Of a DNA stretch of 35,322 nt, positions 7,646 through 15,412 are shown piece by piece. The notes under the pieces are model-generated. The model ran no database searches and was not told the origin of the DNA. It worked only from the letters and a program-made list of their open reading frames with translations. The translations under genes and the position numbers were made by a program. The number at the start of each line of letters is the position of its first letter. The first letter of the stretch is position 1. The stretch comes from Planctomycetota bacterium (GTDB taxonomy: Bacteria; Planctomycetota; UBA1135; GCA-002686595), in NCBI GenBank assembly GCA_029259605.1, contig JAJDEV010000260.1, positions 1-35,322 on the forward strand, read 5' to 3'.

Positions 7646-8931
7646 CCCTTCGTCGCTTCTCCGTCGAGACCGTGAGCGAGCGTAAGCTGCTCGAGTCGTT
7701 TCAGTTCGTATCCGAGTCGTTCCAGGTCGTCCTCGTTCGCCACGGGCTTGGTGAACAACCGTTCGGCGGCGCGCTGCGCCTCGCCGTCCGTCGCGCCGAA
7801 GAACGACGCCACGACGGCGCGCATCGTATCCGCGTCGACGCGCTCGACGGGCGCACCCACGGGTTCGTCCGCGAGTCGCGCGGGAGCGTGGTGCGCGACC
7901 CTCGTGCCCAGCCGGCGCGCGAGGCGGCGCAGGACGCCGTCGCGCAGCATGCCTGCGAGCAGGTCCCAGCGCCTCTCTCCCCCCGCGACGCGCGCCAAAC
8001 CGCGCGCGCGCATCATCGCCGAGACGGGCTCCAACGCCACCGGATCGCGCGGAAACTGGCGTGCCCAAGCCGAGGCCCAGACCAGGAGCAGCGCGAGCGC
8101 GAGGAGGTGCACGCTGAACGGGAAGTTGTTGGGAGCGAACGCGAGCGAGACCGCCGAGTCCGGCGTCCAGCCGCCGAGCACGTACTCGTCGAAGGACACG
8201 CTCCCGCTCTCGGCGAAGCGTTCGGCGAAGCGCACGGCCAGCAACGCGTTGCCCGCGTCCTCGATGTGGCGGTTGTCGAGGAAGTCGAGGTCGGAGATGA
8301 ACAGCACGAAGCGTCCGTCCCCGTGCGCATACGACACGGCGAGCGCGTCGCCGAGCTCGTCGGCCAGTTCGACCTCGAGCGAATCCGACGGTTCGAAACG
8401 AAAGCCGGGCTCCCACTCGATCTCGAAGCGCTCGCCCGTGGGGAGCACGGCCTCGAGGGTGCGGTCCTCGCCGGCGCGCGGCGCGACGCGATTCAGCTCG
8501 CTGAGGTCGTCGAGCTCGCACAGCTCGGCGAAGTCGGCGAACGCGTCCGCATCGACGGCCATCAGGAGCGTGCCGCCCTGCTCGACGAAGCGCGCGTAGT
8601 GGCGCGGATCGCGCAGGCGACGCGCGCCGGCCGCCGCACCGACGGAGCGCTCGGAATCGTCGTCGCCGTAACCGGGCGGCGCCTCCGGCACGCGCGGCAC
8701 GATCAAGAGGTCGCGCGACGCACGCAGCGCGCCGGGGGACTCGGTCCACGCGCGAGTCCGAAAGCCGAGCTCGCGCAGCAAGTCGAAGACGACCTGCCGC
8801 CCGTCCGGCTCGGCGGACCGCACGCTGGCCGGCGCCCGTTCGAGCCCGCTCGGGAGGAGCTGCAGCAGGATGCCGAAGGCGACCAGCAGCCCGATCGCGA
8901 CGACCACCGCCATGTTCGCGGCGCGACTCAT
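7642..8931 (-). CDS. DUF4350-domain membrane protein
   Basis: A 429-residue protein with an N-terminal transmembrane helix (about 7-25). An extracytoplasmic DUF4350-like domain follows, opening with QVVFDLLRELGFRTRAW and containing FVEQGGTLLMAVDADAF and GRFVLFISDLDFLDNRHI, a GATase/ThuA-like fold. A second helix lies around 266-288 (VHLLALALLLVWASAW) and is followed by a cytosolic Arg-rich region of about 140 residues. DUF4350 proteins are typical members of MoxR/DUF58 operons, where they may sense or hold envelope components; no enzyme activity is established. It overlaps both neighbours by ATGA junctions (8931-8928 and 7645-7642), which fixes the start despite the reading frame continuing upstream. 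Confidence 0.82.
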   Translation of the reverse strand: MSRAANMAVVVAIGLLVAFGILLQLLPSGLERAPASVRSAEPDGRQVVFDLLRELGFRTRAWTESPGALRASRDLLIVPRVPEAPPGYGDDDSERSVGAAAGARRLRDPRHYARFVEQGGTLLMAVDADAFADFAELCELDDLSELNRVAPRAGEDRTLEAVLPTGERFEIEWEPGFRFEPSDSLEVELADELGDALAVSYAHGDGRFVLFISDLDFLDNRHIEDAGNALLAVRFAERFAESGSVSFDEYVLGGWTPDSAVSLAFAPNNFPFSVHLLALALLLVWASAWARQFPRDPVALEPVSAMMRARGLARVAGGERRWDLLAGMLRDGVLRRLARRLGTRVAHHAPARLADEPVGAPVERVDADTMRAVVASFFGATDGEAQRAAERLFTKPVANEDDLERLGYELKRLEQLTLAHGLDGEATKG

Positions 8932-9521
8932 CGCGCGTCTCCGAGGTAGTTCGCGCAGAGCGCCTCGAGCCGGTCGAGGTCGGCGGTCGAGACCGGCGCG
9001 CGTCCGAACTCCTTGGCCTCCAGCTCGGTCACGAGCGGGAAGAGCAAGCGGTCGACCTCGGGCGACGGCCTGCCGCGCGCCAGCACCTCGCGATTCGTCC
9101 ACGCGTCACGGAACTGGAGGTCGCCGCGCCCGCCGAGCCCGAGGACCAGCGCGAAGAATTGCTTGCGCAGCGCGAGTTTGAGGTCGCCGCGTGCGCGCGC
9201 CTCCGCAGCCTCGGCGCGCAGCAAGGCAACGCGCTCGGCGATCGAAGGTCCACGCCGCGCGCCCTCCTCACCGCCGAAGCGACGCGCGCCGCCCGTCAGG
9301 TTCGCGCGCACCATCCGCATCGCGAAGTAGACGAACGCGGCGACGAGCAGCACGCCGAGGACCCAGAACAGGTTGCGCGCAACGTCCGCGTCGAAGCCCA
9401 CGCGCGACGTCAGCCACTCGATGAACTCCGTGAGCAAGCTCGGGCTCTCCCCGGTGCGCGCGAGCACGTCCTGCAGCGCGCGATCGACGTCGGGCGCCGC
9501 GATCGAATCCGACGCCTGCAT
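8928..9521 (-). CDS. DUF4129-domain membrane protein
   Basis: A 197-residue protein with one membrane helix (NLFWVLGVLLVAAFVYFAM, about 66-84). The C-terminal cytosolic part resembles DUF4129: a helix rich in Ala and Arg, then LALRKQFFALVLGLG and the domain core RDAWTNREVLARG...FGRAPVSTADLDRLEAL. The N-terminal 60 residues are extracytoplasmic and helical. DUF4129 proteins are another standard component of MoxR/DUF58 operons. The start is fixed by a TGATG junction with the preceding gene, sharing base 9521. The stop overlaps the DUF4350 start. Role unknown beyond membership of this module. Confidence 0.8.
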   Translation of the reverse strand: MQASDSIAAPDVDRALQDVLARTGESPSLLTEFIEWLTSRVGFDADVARNLFWVLGVLLVAAFVYFAMRMVRANLTGGARRFGGEEGARRGPSIAERVALLRAEAAEARARGDLKLALRKQFFALVLGLGGRGDLQFRDAWTNREVLARGRPSPEVDRLLFPLVTELEAKEFGRAPVSTADLDRLEALCANYLGDAR

Positions 9522-10498
9522 CAGGCGCGACCACTCGCGCGGCGCCCGACGCCACCGCGCTCGGCGAAGTGCCGCAGGGTGAGATCGAGGTCGAGCGCCT
9601 CCTTCCGGATGCGCTCGTCGGTGTAGTACACCGTCTTCAGGATCGCGAAGTAAGCGGTGCCGATCCCGACGAACACCGCGCTGATCGCGGTCACCATCAG
9701 CGCGATCGGCCGGCCCTGGATGGAGAAGGTCGACTCCAGGAACTCGCGCACCGTCGGATCGGCGAGCGCGGTCGGAACGAGCAGCAACGGCCAGAGGATC
9801 GCGAGGCCGGCGACCGTCGTCCACGCCGCCCAACGACCGAACGATCCGAGGCCGAGCACGAGCTGCGTCCCGCGCACCAGCGACAGGAGGATGCCCGAGA
9901 GCCAGGCGATCGGACCGCGCGTCACGCCGCCGCTCCGCGCGAGCAGCGTCCTGCGCTCGAGCACGTACACGGTCGGCCCCACGGAGAAGAGCCACATGAC
10001 GAGCAGCGCCGGGAAGAGACACAGCAGCATGCCGAAGACGGTCGAGATCGCTTGGGCGAGCGCGATGAGCGACACGCCGATCGCCGCCGTGATCCCGTTG
10101 CGCAGCGCCCCCCAGGTCGTCACGCGCAGGCGTAGCAGCGTCGCTCCGACCAGGCTGCACACACACGCGCTCGTGAGGTGCTCCGGAAGGAAGCCGAACA
10201 GCGCGGAGACCAACTGCCCGCCCAACCCGAACCGGGAGTACCCGACGAGCTCGTTCACGATCTGGTACGGCAGCCAGAAGCACGCCGCGATCCCGACGAA
10301 CACGCCGAAGCGCTCGACCAGCACGTCGAGCGCCGAGTCGAGGATCTGACCGACGCCGCGCGCGTGCAAACGCGGTGCGTCGAACGCGACGCGCGCGCTA
10401 CTGCGCCTGCGCCGCTCGCGACGCGGAGCCCGCGCTTCCTCGCGCCCGAAGGCGCGCGCCGGGAGGAGTCGTTGCGTGGAGACGCTCGCGCCGGCCAT
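9521..10498 (-). CDS. Polytopic membrane protein of the MoxR operon
   Basis: A 325-residue protein with a basic N-terminus (about 45 residues, many Arg) and about six hydrophobic segments. The arrangement ILDSALDVLVERFGVFVGIAACFWLPYQI near 52-80 and the later AILKTVYYTDERIRKEALDLDL resemble the membrane-domain proteins (glycerophosphodiesterase membrane-domain-like/DUF975-like) that precede DUF4129 genes in such operons. I cannot name a family with certainty. The start has a good ribosome-binding site (GAGGG eight bases before the ATG) and lies 9 bp after the patatin-ferredoxin stop, so the two genes are probably co-transcribed. The C-terminal tail is basic and cytosolic. Confidence 0.7.
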   Translation of the reverse strand: MAGASVSTQRLLPARAFGREEARAPRRERRRRSSARVAFDAPRLHARGVGQILDSALDVLVERFGVFVGIAACFWLPYQIVNELVGYSRFGLGGQLVSALFGFLPEHLTSACVCSLVGATLLRLRVTTWGALRNGITAAIGVSLIALAQAISTVFGMLLCLFPALLVMWLFSVGPTVYVLERRTLLARSGGVTRGPIAWLSGILLSLVRGTQLVLGLGSFGRWAAWTTVAGLAILWPLLLVPTALADPTVREFLESTFSIQGRPIALMVTAISAVFVGIGTAYFAILKTVYYTDERIRKEALDLDLTLRHFAERGGVGRRASGRA

Positions 10499-10507
10499 CG
10501 GGGCCCT

Positions 10508-11719
10508 CTACAGGTTGCCCAACGTGATCGCGCTCGTCGGGCAGTTGCGCGCGCAGGCGTGGTCGCGCGTGCATTCGTAGTTGGAGAGCTTGCGCACTTC
10601 CGCGTTGTCACCGTGCGCCCAGAACGCCTCGGTCTCACAGACCATCTCGCAGTTGCCGCAGCCGATGCACAGGCTCGGATCGATGTGGATCGAGACGTAG
10701 TCGCGCGGCGTGACCGGACACGAGAGGCCGTCCATGTCCCCGTCGTGGACCAAGTTGCGCGTCGCGGCGTGGGACGTCAGCACGCGGAGCGCGGCTTCCT
10801 CGCCCAGGCGCACGACCTCGGGCACGTCGTCGAAGTCGAAGCGCGCGAGGTGCGCCACCTTGGGCTGGATCAGCACGCAACGGCGGTCGGCGTGGAGGTG
10901 CAGCATCTGCTCGACGACGACCTCCTCGACGATCTCGAACGAGCGGTAGAGCGTGCTGACGACGCGGTCCTTGTAGTTCGGAGCCTTGAACGTCGCCTTG
11001 GTCGTGAGGTCGACGGCGACGATCAGGTCGGGGCGCAGCGTCTTCGCGAAGCGCAGGGGCAGCGGATCGGTGATGCCGCCGTCCATGTAGTGGTGGCCGT
11101 CGTGCTGGTACGGCTCGAAGATCCCGGGCAGGCAGCACGACGAGTAGACGGCGTCGATCAGCGAGATCTCGTCGCAACCGGGCGTGCCCCAGAACACCTG
11201 CCCGCCCGTCTCGAGCCGCACGGCGTTGCAATAGAAGGGAAGCTTCAGCTCGCCGAAGGACATCGTCGGGAGCAGCTCCCGGAGCCGGTCGCGGAACGTG
11301 TCGCCGCGATACAGGCTCGACGTGCGCACGCCCTTCAGCAGGATCTTGAGGAAGTTGAGCCGGAAGTAGTCGTCCTTCTGCAGCTTCGAGACGACCTCGG
11401 TCATCTGCTCGGTGCCCATCCCGCCGGCCGCCATCGCGCCGACGAGCGCGCCGATCGAGGTCCCGACGACCGCGTCGAACGTCATTCCCAGACGCTCGAA
11501 CGCTTTGAGCACGCCGATGTGCGCCATTCCGCGCATGCCACCGCCCCCGAGGACGAGGACCGTGCGCGGTTGCCGTCGACCGTTGACCGCGTCCTGGTCG
11601 TGCCGGTCGCGGTACAGATCGGGGGGAAAAGGCGCGGAAGATGAGTTCTTGTCGTTCAAGCTTGGCGTCTCGCTTTGGCGATCGAACACATTCAAGGGAT
11701 TCCGGAGGAGCGTGTCCAT
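10508..11719 (-). CDS. Patatin-like phospholipase fused to a C-terminal ferredoxin domain
   Basis: A 403-residue fusion. Residues 52-320 are a patatin/RssA-like Ser-Asp hydrolase: the oxyanion loop GGGGMRGMAH (58-67), nucleophile S88 in GTSIG and catalytic D213 in DGG. These enzymes cleave acyl esters of phospholipids. Residues about 340-403 form a bacterial-ferredoxin-like domain. It has C351-x2-C354-x2-C357-x3-C361, giving one standard [4Fe-4S] set completed by C393 of CARNCP. The second motif is C383-x5-C389-x3-C393, lacking the usual middle cysteine, so the second cluster could be [3Fe-4S], atypical or absent. No signal peptide is visible. I start at ATG 11719, since an in-frame ATG at 11827 would nearly abut the divergent thiolase gene. 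It heads the MoxR/DUF58 operon. Confidence 0.85.
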   Translation of the reverse strand: MDTLLRNPLNVFDRQSETPSLNDKNSSSAPFPPDLYRDRHDQDAVNGRRQPRTVLVLGGGGMRGMAHIGVLKAFERLGMTFDAVVGTSIGALVGAMAAGGMGTEQMTEVVSKLQKDDYFRLNFLKILLKGVRTSSLYRGDTFRDRLRELLPTMSFGELKLPFYCNAVRLETGGQVFWGTPGCDEISLIDAVYSSCCLPGIFEPYQHDGHHYMDGGITDPLPLRFAKTLRPDLIVAVDLTTKATFKAPNYKDRVVSTLYRSFEIVEEVVVEQMLHLHADRRCVLIQPKVAHLARFDFDDVPEVVRLGEEAALRVLTSHAATRNLVHDGDMDGLSCPVTPRDYVSIHIDPSLCIGCGNCEMVCETEAFWAHGDNAEVRKLSNYECTRDHACARNCPTSAITLGNL

Positions 11720-11835
11720 CCATGTCGGCGCGACCCGCGCGAACGCCGCGTGGATTCGCGGGCCGGCAAACGCTTCAATCGCCCGTCCGCGCCGCCTGAC
11801 CGACCTCCGAGGATCCCCGTCCGCCACCCAACCTC

Positions 11836-13158
11836 GTGACTCGAGAATCGAACGAACGCATCGTCCTGGCCGCCGGACTCCGGCTGCCGCAGGCTCGCGC
11901 GGGCGGTGCCTACGCCGGCGAGGACACCGGACACCTCGGCGCGACGCTCGCGCGCGAGCTCCTGGCGCGCACCGCGATCGACGCCGGTCGGCTCGACGAG
12001 GTCATCGTCGGCTGCGTCGGACCGCCGCACGACCAGGCGAACGTCGCGCGGGTGATCGCGCTCCGCGCCGGCGTTCCGCGCCACGTCCCCGCCCAAACGG
12101 TCGCGCGCAACTGCGCGAGCGGCATGCAGGCCGTGTCCGCCGCAGTCGCGAGGATCGAGGCCGGGCGGGGCGACCTGTTCCTTTGTATGGGCGTCGAGGT
12201 GATGAGCGCGTACCCGCTGATCTTCAACTCGCGCGCGGTCGGCTTCTTCGCGGGCCTCGCGAAGGCGCGTAGCCTCGGGGCGCGGCTCGGCGCCATGGCG
12301 CGCTTCCGCCCGGCGATGCTCGCGCCCCGCATCGCGCTCGTCGAGGGCCTCACGGATCCGACCAACGGCCTGATCATGGGGAAGACGGCCGAGAACCTGG
12401 CGCGCGACTTCGCGCTCGGGCGCGAGGCGTCCGACGCGTACGCGGTGCGCAGCCACGAGCGCGCCCGCGACGCCCGCGAGCGGGGACGGATCGCCACCGA
12501 GCTCGTCCCCCACCTGCCCCTCGCCGCCAAGGGCCGCCGTCCGAACACGGTGTCGCTCGACCACGACGACGGGGTGCGCGACGACCAGAGCATGCAGGCG
12601 CTCGGCAAGCTGCGCCCGTACTTCGAGAAGCCGGACGGCGTGGTCACCGTCGGAAATGCGTGCGGCATCACGGACGGAGCGACGGCGTTGATCGTCACGA
12701 CCGAGTCGCGCGCGCACGAGCTCGGGCTCGAGCCGCTCGCGGCGATCCGCGGACACGCGTGGGCGGGCTGCGATCCGGCGCGCATGGGGCTCGGTCCGGT
12801 CTACTCCAGCGCGAAGGCGCTCGACGAAGCCGGATGCACCGTCGCCGACATGGGCGCGATCGAGATCAACGAGGCGTTCGCGGTGCAGGTGCTCGCTTGC
12901 CAGCACGCCTTCGCGAGCGACGAGTTCGCGCGCAAGGAGCTCGGCCGCGACCGCGCGCTCGGCGCGATCGACGACGCGCGCCTCAACCCGAACGGCGGCG
13001 CGATCGCGATCGGACACCCGGTCGGCGCGACGGGCGCGCGCTTGCTCCTCACGCTCGCGCACGAGCTGCGCGCGGGCGACCACGAGCTCGGCCTCGCCAC
13101 GCTGTGCATCGGCGGCGGACAGGGCGGGGCATTCGTCCTCGAGAGGATCGCATCGTGA
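11836..13158 (+). CDS. Acetyl-CoA C-acyltransferase (beta-oxidation thiolase, FadI-like)
   Basis: A 440-residue thiolase that cleaves 3-ketoacyl-CoA to acetyl-CoA and a shortened acyl-CoA. The nucleophile is C93 in RNCASGMQA; the second-half catalytic residues are H394 in GHPVGATGA and C424 in CIGGGQGG. The INEAFAVQVLA segment (344-354) is also typical. The sequence is closer to the FadI/trifunctional-beta group than to small biosynthetic thiolases because of the approximately 50-residue loop insertion around 130-180 (GFFAGLAKARSLGARLGAM...). The start is GTG 11836; no clear ribosome-binding site is seen. Its stop overlaps the next gene (GTGA), so it is the first gene of a beta-oxidation operon with fadB/fadJ-like and acyl-CoA dehydrogenase genes. 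Confidence 0.92.
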   Translation: MTRESNERIVLAAGLRLPQARAGGAYAGEDTGHLGATLARELLARTAIDAGRLDEVIVGCVGPPHDQANVARVIALRAGVPRHVPAQTVARNCASGMQAVSAAVARIEAGRGDLFLCMGVEVMSAYPLIFNSRAVGFFAGLAKARSLGARLGAMARFRPAMLAPRIALVEGLTDPTNGLIMGKTAENLARDFALGREASDAYAVRSHERARDARERGRIATELVPHLPLAAKGRRPNTVSLDHDDGVRDDQSMQALGKLRPYFEKPDGVVTVGNACGITDGATALIVTTESRAHELGLEPLAAIRGHAWAGCDPARMGLGPVYSSAKALDEAGCTVADMGAIEINEAFAVQVLACQHAFASDEFARKELGRDRALGAIDDARLNPNGGAIAIGHPVGATGARLLLTLAHELRAGDHELGLATLCIGGGQGGAFVLERIAS

Positions 13159-15386
13159 TCCACCTCACCGGACTTCCGGAGCCGGAGGGCGCGCCCGCGC
13201 CCGGCGCGTGCGTTCGCATCGAGCGGCCCGAGCCGGGGCTCGCGATCGTGTACCTCGATCCGCCGCACCGACCGAAGCTCGCGGCGTTCGACGTCGCCCT
13301 GCTGCGCGACCTCGATGCGGCGATCGACGAGCTCGCGGGTGACGCGTCGCTCACCGGCCTGGTCATCACCGGGCGCGAGCCGCTGTCCTTCGCCGCGGGT
13401 GCGGACGTCGAAACGATCGCGAAGATCTCGGACAACGAACTGGCCGGACGCTTCGTGCGCGAGGGGCAGAAGCTCTATCAGCGCATCGCCGCGCTCGGCA
13501 AGACGAGCGGCGGGCGCGTGACCACGATCGCCGCGGTCGGCGGTCCGGTGCCGGGCGGCGCGTGTGAGCTCGCGCTCGCGTGCGATCGCATCGTGTTCGC
13601 CGACGATCCGAAGTCGCGCATCGGCCTGCCGGAGGTGCTGCTCGGGATCTACCCCGCGTGGGGCGGCTCGCAGCGTTTGCCGCGTCGCATCGGCGTGCCG
13701 GCGGCGCTCGGCTCGATCCTGACCGGCAAGCTGCACCGGCCGAAGGCGGCGCTGCGCATGGGGCTCGTCGATCGCCTCGCGCACCCCGCGTACCTGATCC
13801 GCATCGCGAGCGACATCGCGCTGGGCCGCATGCAGTGCCCGTACCGCGGACGTCGCGGCTGGCGCGCGCTGCTCATCGACAAGAACCCGCTCGCCGGTGC
13901 GGTGATCGCGCACATGGCGCGCAAGGACGTGCTCGCGAAGACGAAGGGACACTACCCCGCGCCGCTCGCCGTCCTGCCGCTCGTCGTGCGCGCGCCGCGC
14001 GTGTCCATCGAAGCCGGACTCGAGCTCGAAGCGCAGAACGTCCTGCCGCTGACGAGCTCGCCCGTCGCCTCGAACCTGATCCAGATCTTCCTCGGTTCCG
14101 AGCAGGCCAAGAAGCTGTCGCGCATCGCGAGCGGACCGGATGGCGAGCTGGTCGACGCGCGCAAGATCGAGCGCGCGGCGGTGATCGGCGCCGGCGTCAT
14201 GGGCGGCGGAATTGCGGGATTGATGGCCGAGAAAGGCCTTTCCGTCCGTTTGCGCGATCTCGATCGCAAGCAGCTCGACGCCGCGCTCGCCGAGCAGATG
14301 ACGGTCATCGGCAAGAAGCGGAAGCAGCGTCGGCTCGAGCCGCACTTGGCGGACGCCGCGATCGATCGACTCGAGATCACGACCGAAGCCGTCGGCTTCG
14401 CGCGCTGTGAACTCGCGATCGAAGCCGTCGCCGAGAAGCTCGCGGTCAAGCGCGCCGTGCTTTCGGAACTGGCCGGCATGATGGCGCCGGACGCGATCCT
14501 CGCGACGAATACGTCGTCACTGTCCGTCGACGCGATCGCCGAGGGCGTTCCATCGCCCGAGCGCGTCGTCGGAATGCACTTCTTCAACCCGGTGCGCAGG
14601 ATGCCGCTGGTCGAGATCGTGCGCGGCAGCGCGACGTCCGACGACGTCGTCGCGCGCATCGCGAAGCTCGCGGTCGACCTCGGGAAGACGCCCGTCATCA
14701 CCAAGGACGTCGCCGGCTTCCTCGTCAACCGTTTGCTCGGCCCCTATCTCGACGAGGCGATCCGGCTCGTCGAGTCGGGCGTCGATCCGCACGAAATCGA
14801 CGCGGCGCTCGTCAGGTTCGGGATGCCGATGGGACCGTGCGAGCTGATCGACGAGGTCGGCCTCGACATCGCGTCGCACGCCGGCGCGTCGCTCGCCGCC
14901 GCCTACGGCGATCGCATGCGCGCGAGCCGCTACCTCGAACCGCTGATCGAAGCCGGCCAGCTCGGCAAGAAGACCGGTTCGGGGCTCTTCCTCTGGCGCG
15001 GTGAGCGCGGCGGCAAGCAGAAGAACGCCGGGCGCAATCCCGCCCTCAGCTCGCGCGGCGGCCTGTCGCTCGGCGAGGACGAGCTCGTCGATCGCTGCGT
15101 TCTCGCGCTCGTCAACGAGGCGATCCGCGCCCTCGACGAAGAGGTCGTCGCCGGTCCGGCCGAGCTCGACCTCGGCGTCATCTTCGGCACCGGCTTCGCA
15201 CCGTTCCGCGGCGGACCGCTGCGCTACGCCGACGCGCGCGGATGCGACGAGATCATCGGACGCCTGCAAGCGCTTCGCGGCGCGCGCGACGTCGTCGCGT
15301 CCGGCGCGCGGCTCGAGCGCTTCGCGCCGGCCGAGCTCCTGATTCGAACGGCGAGCGAACAGGGCTCGTTCCACCCACGCACCTGA
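13155..15386 (+). CDS. Bifunctional enoyl-CoA hydratase / 3-hydroxyacyl-CoA dehydrogenase (FadB/FadJ-like)
   Basis: A 743-residue two-domain beta-oxidation enzyme. Residues 20-300 form a crotonase domain with both hydratase glutamates, E138 in GGACEL and E160 in IGLPEV. Residues about 340-520 form the NAD-binding dehydrogenase domain with GAGVMGGGIA (345-354) and catalytic H475 in MHFFNP. The C-terminal 3HCDH repeats follow, including GMPMGPCELIDEVGLD and GTGFAPFRGGPL. It converts trans-2-enoyl-CoA to 3-ketoacyl-CoA, feeding the thiolase encoded just upstream. The GTG start overlaps the thiolase stop, indicating translational coupling; the frame runs open upstream inside the thiolase gene but homology does not. 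All catalytic residues that I can check are present. Confidence 0.93.
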   Translation: MIHLTGLPEPEGAPAPGACVRIERPEPGLAIVYLDPPHRPKLAAFDVALLRDLDAAIDELAGDASLTGLVITGREPLSFAAGADVETIAKISDNELAGRFVREGQKLYQRIAALGKTSGGRVTTIAAVGGPVPGGACELALACDRIVFADDPKSRIGLPEVLLGIYPAWGGSQRLPRRIGVPAALGSILTGKLHRPKAALRMGLVDRLAHPAYLIRIASDIALGRMQCPYRGRRGWRALLIDKNPLAGAVIAHMARKDVLAKTKGHYPAPLAVLPLVVRAPRVSIEAGLELEAQNVLPLTSSPVASNLIQIFLGSEQAKKLSRIASGPDGELVDARKIERAAVIGAGVMGGGIAGLMAEKGLSVRLRDLDRKQLDAALAEQMTVIGKKRKQRRLEPHLADAAIDRLEITTEAVGFARCELAIEAVAEKLAVKRAVLSELAGMMAPDAILATNTSSLSVDAIAEGVPSPERVVGMHFFNPVRRMPLVEIVRGSATSDDVVARIAKLAVDLGKTPVITKDVAGFLVNRLLGPYLDEAIRLVESGVDPHEIDAALVRFGMPMGPCELIDEVGLDIASHAGASLAAAYGDRMRASRYLEPLIEAGQLGKKTGSGLFLWRGERGGKQKNAGRNPALSSRGGLSLGEDELVDRCVLALVNEAIRALDEEVVAGPAELDLGVIFGTGFAPFRGGPLRYADARGCDEIIGRLQALRGARDVVASGARLERFAPAELLIRTASEQGSFHPRT

Positions 15387-15412
15387 CGCGCGAACGCGCG
15401 TGGCACGCAGTC

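Noticed and set aside
10178..11644. Long open frame of 488 codons on the plus strand antisense to the patatin-ferredoxin gene
   Set aside because: Composition is Arg/Ala/His-rich without any fold or motif and it mirrors a well-supported gene on the other strand; a GC-rich shadow frame.
12660..13154. Longer N-terminus for the FadB/FadJ-like enzyme
   Set aside because: It lies entirely within the thiolase gene in another frame and is Arg/Gly-rich; the GTGA junction at 13155 is the natural start.
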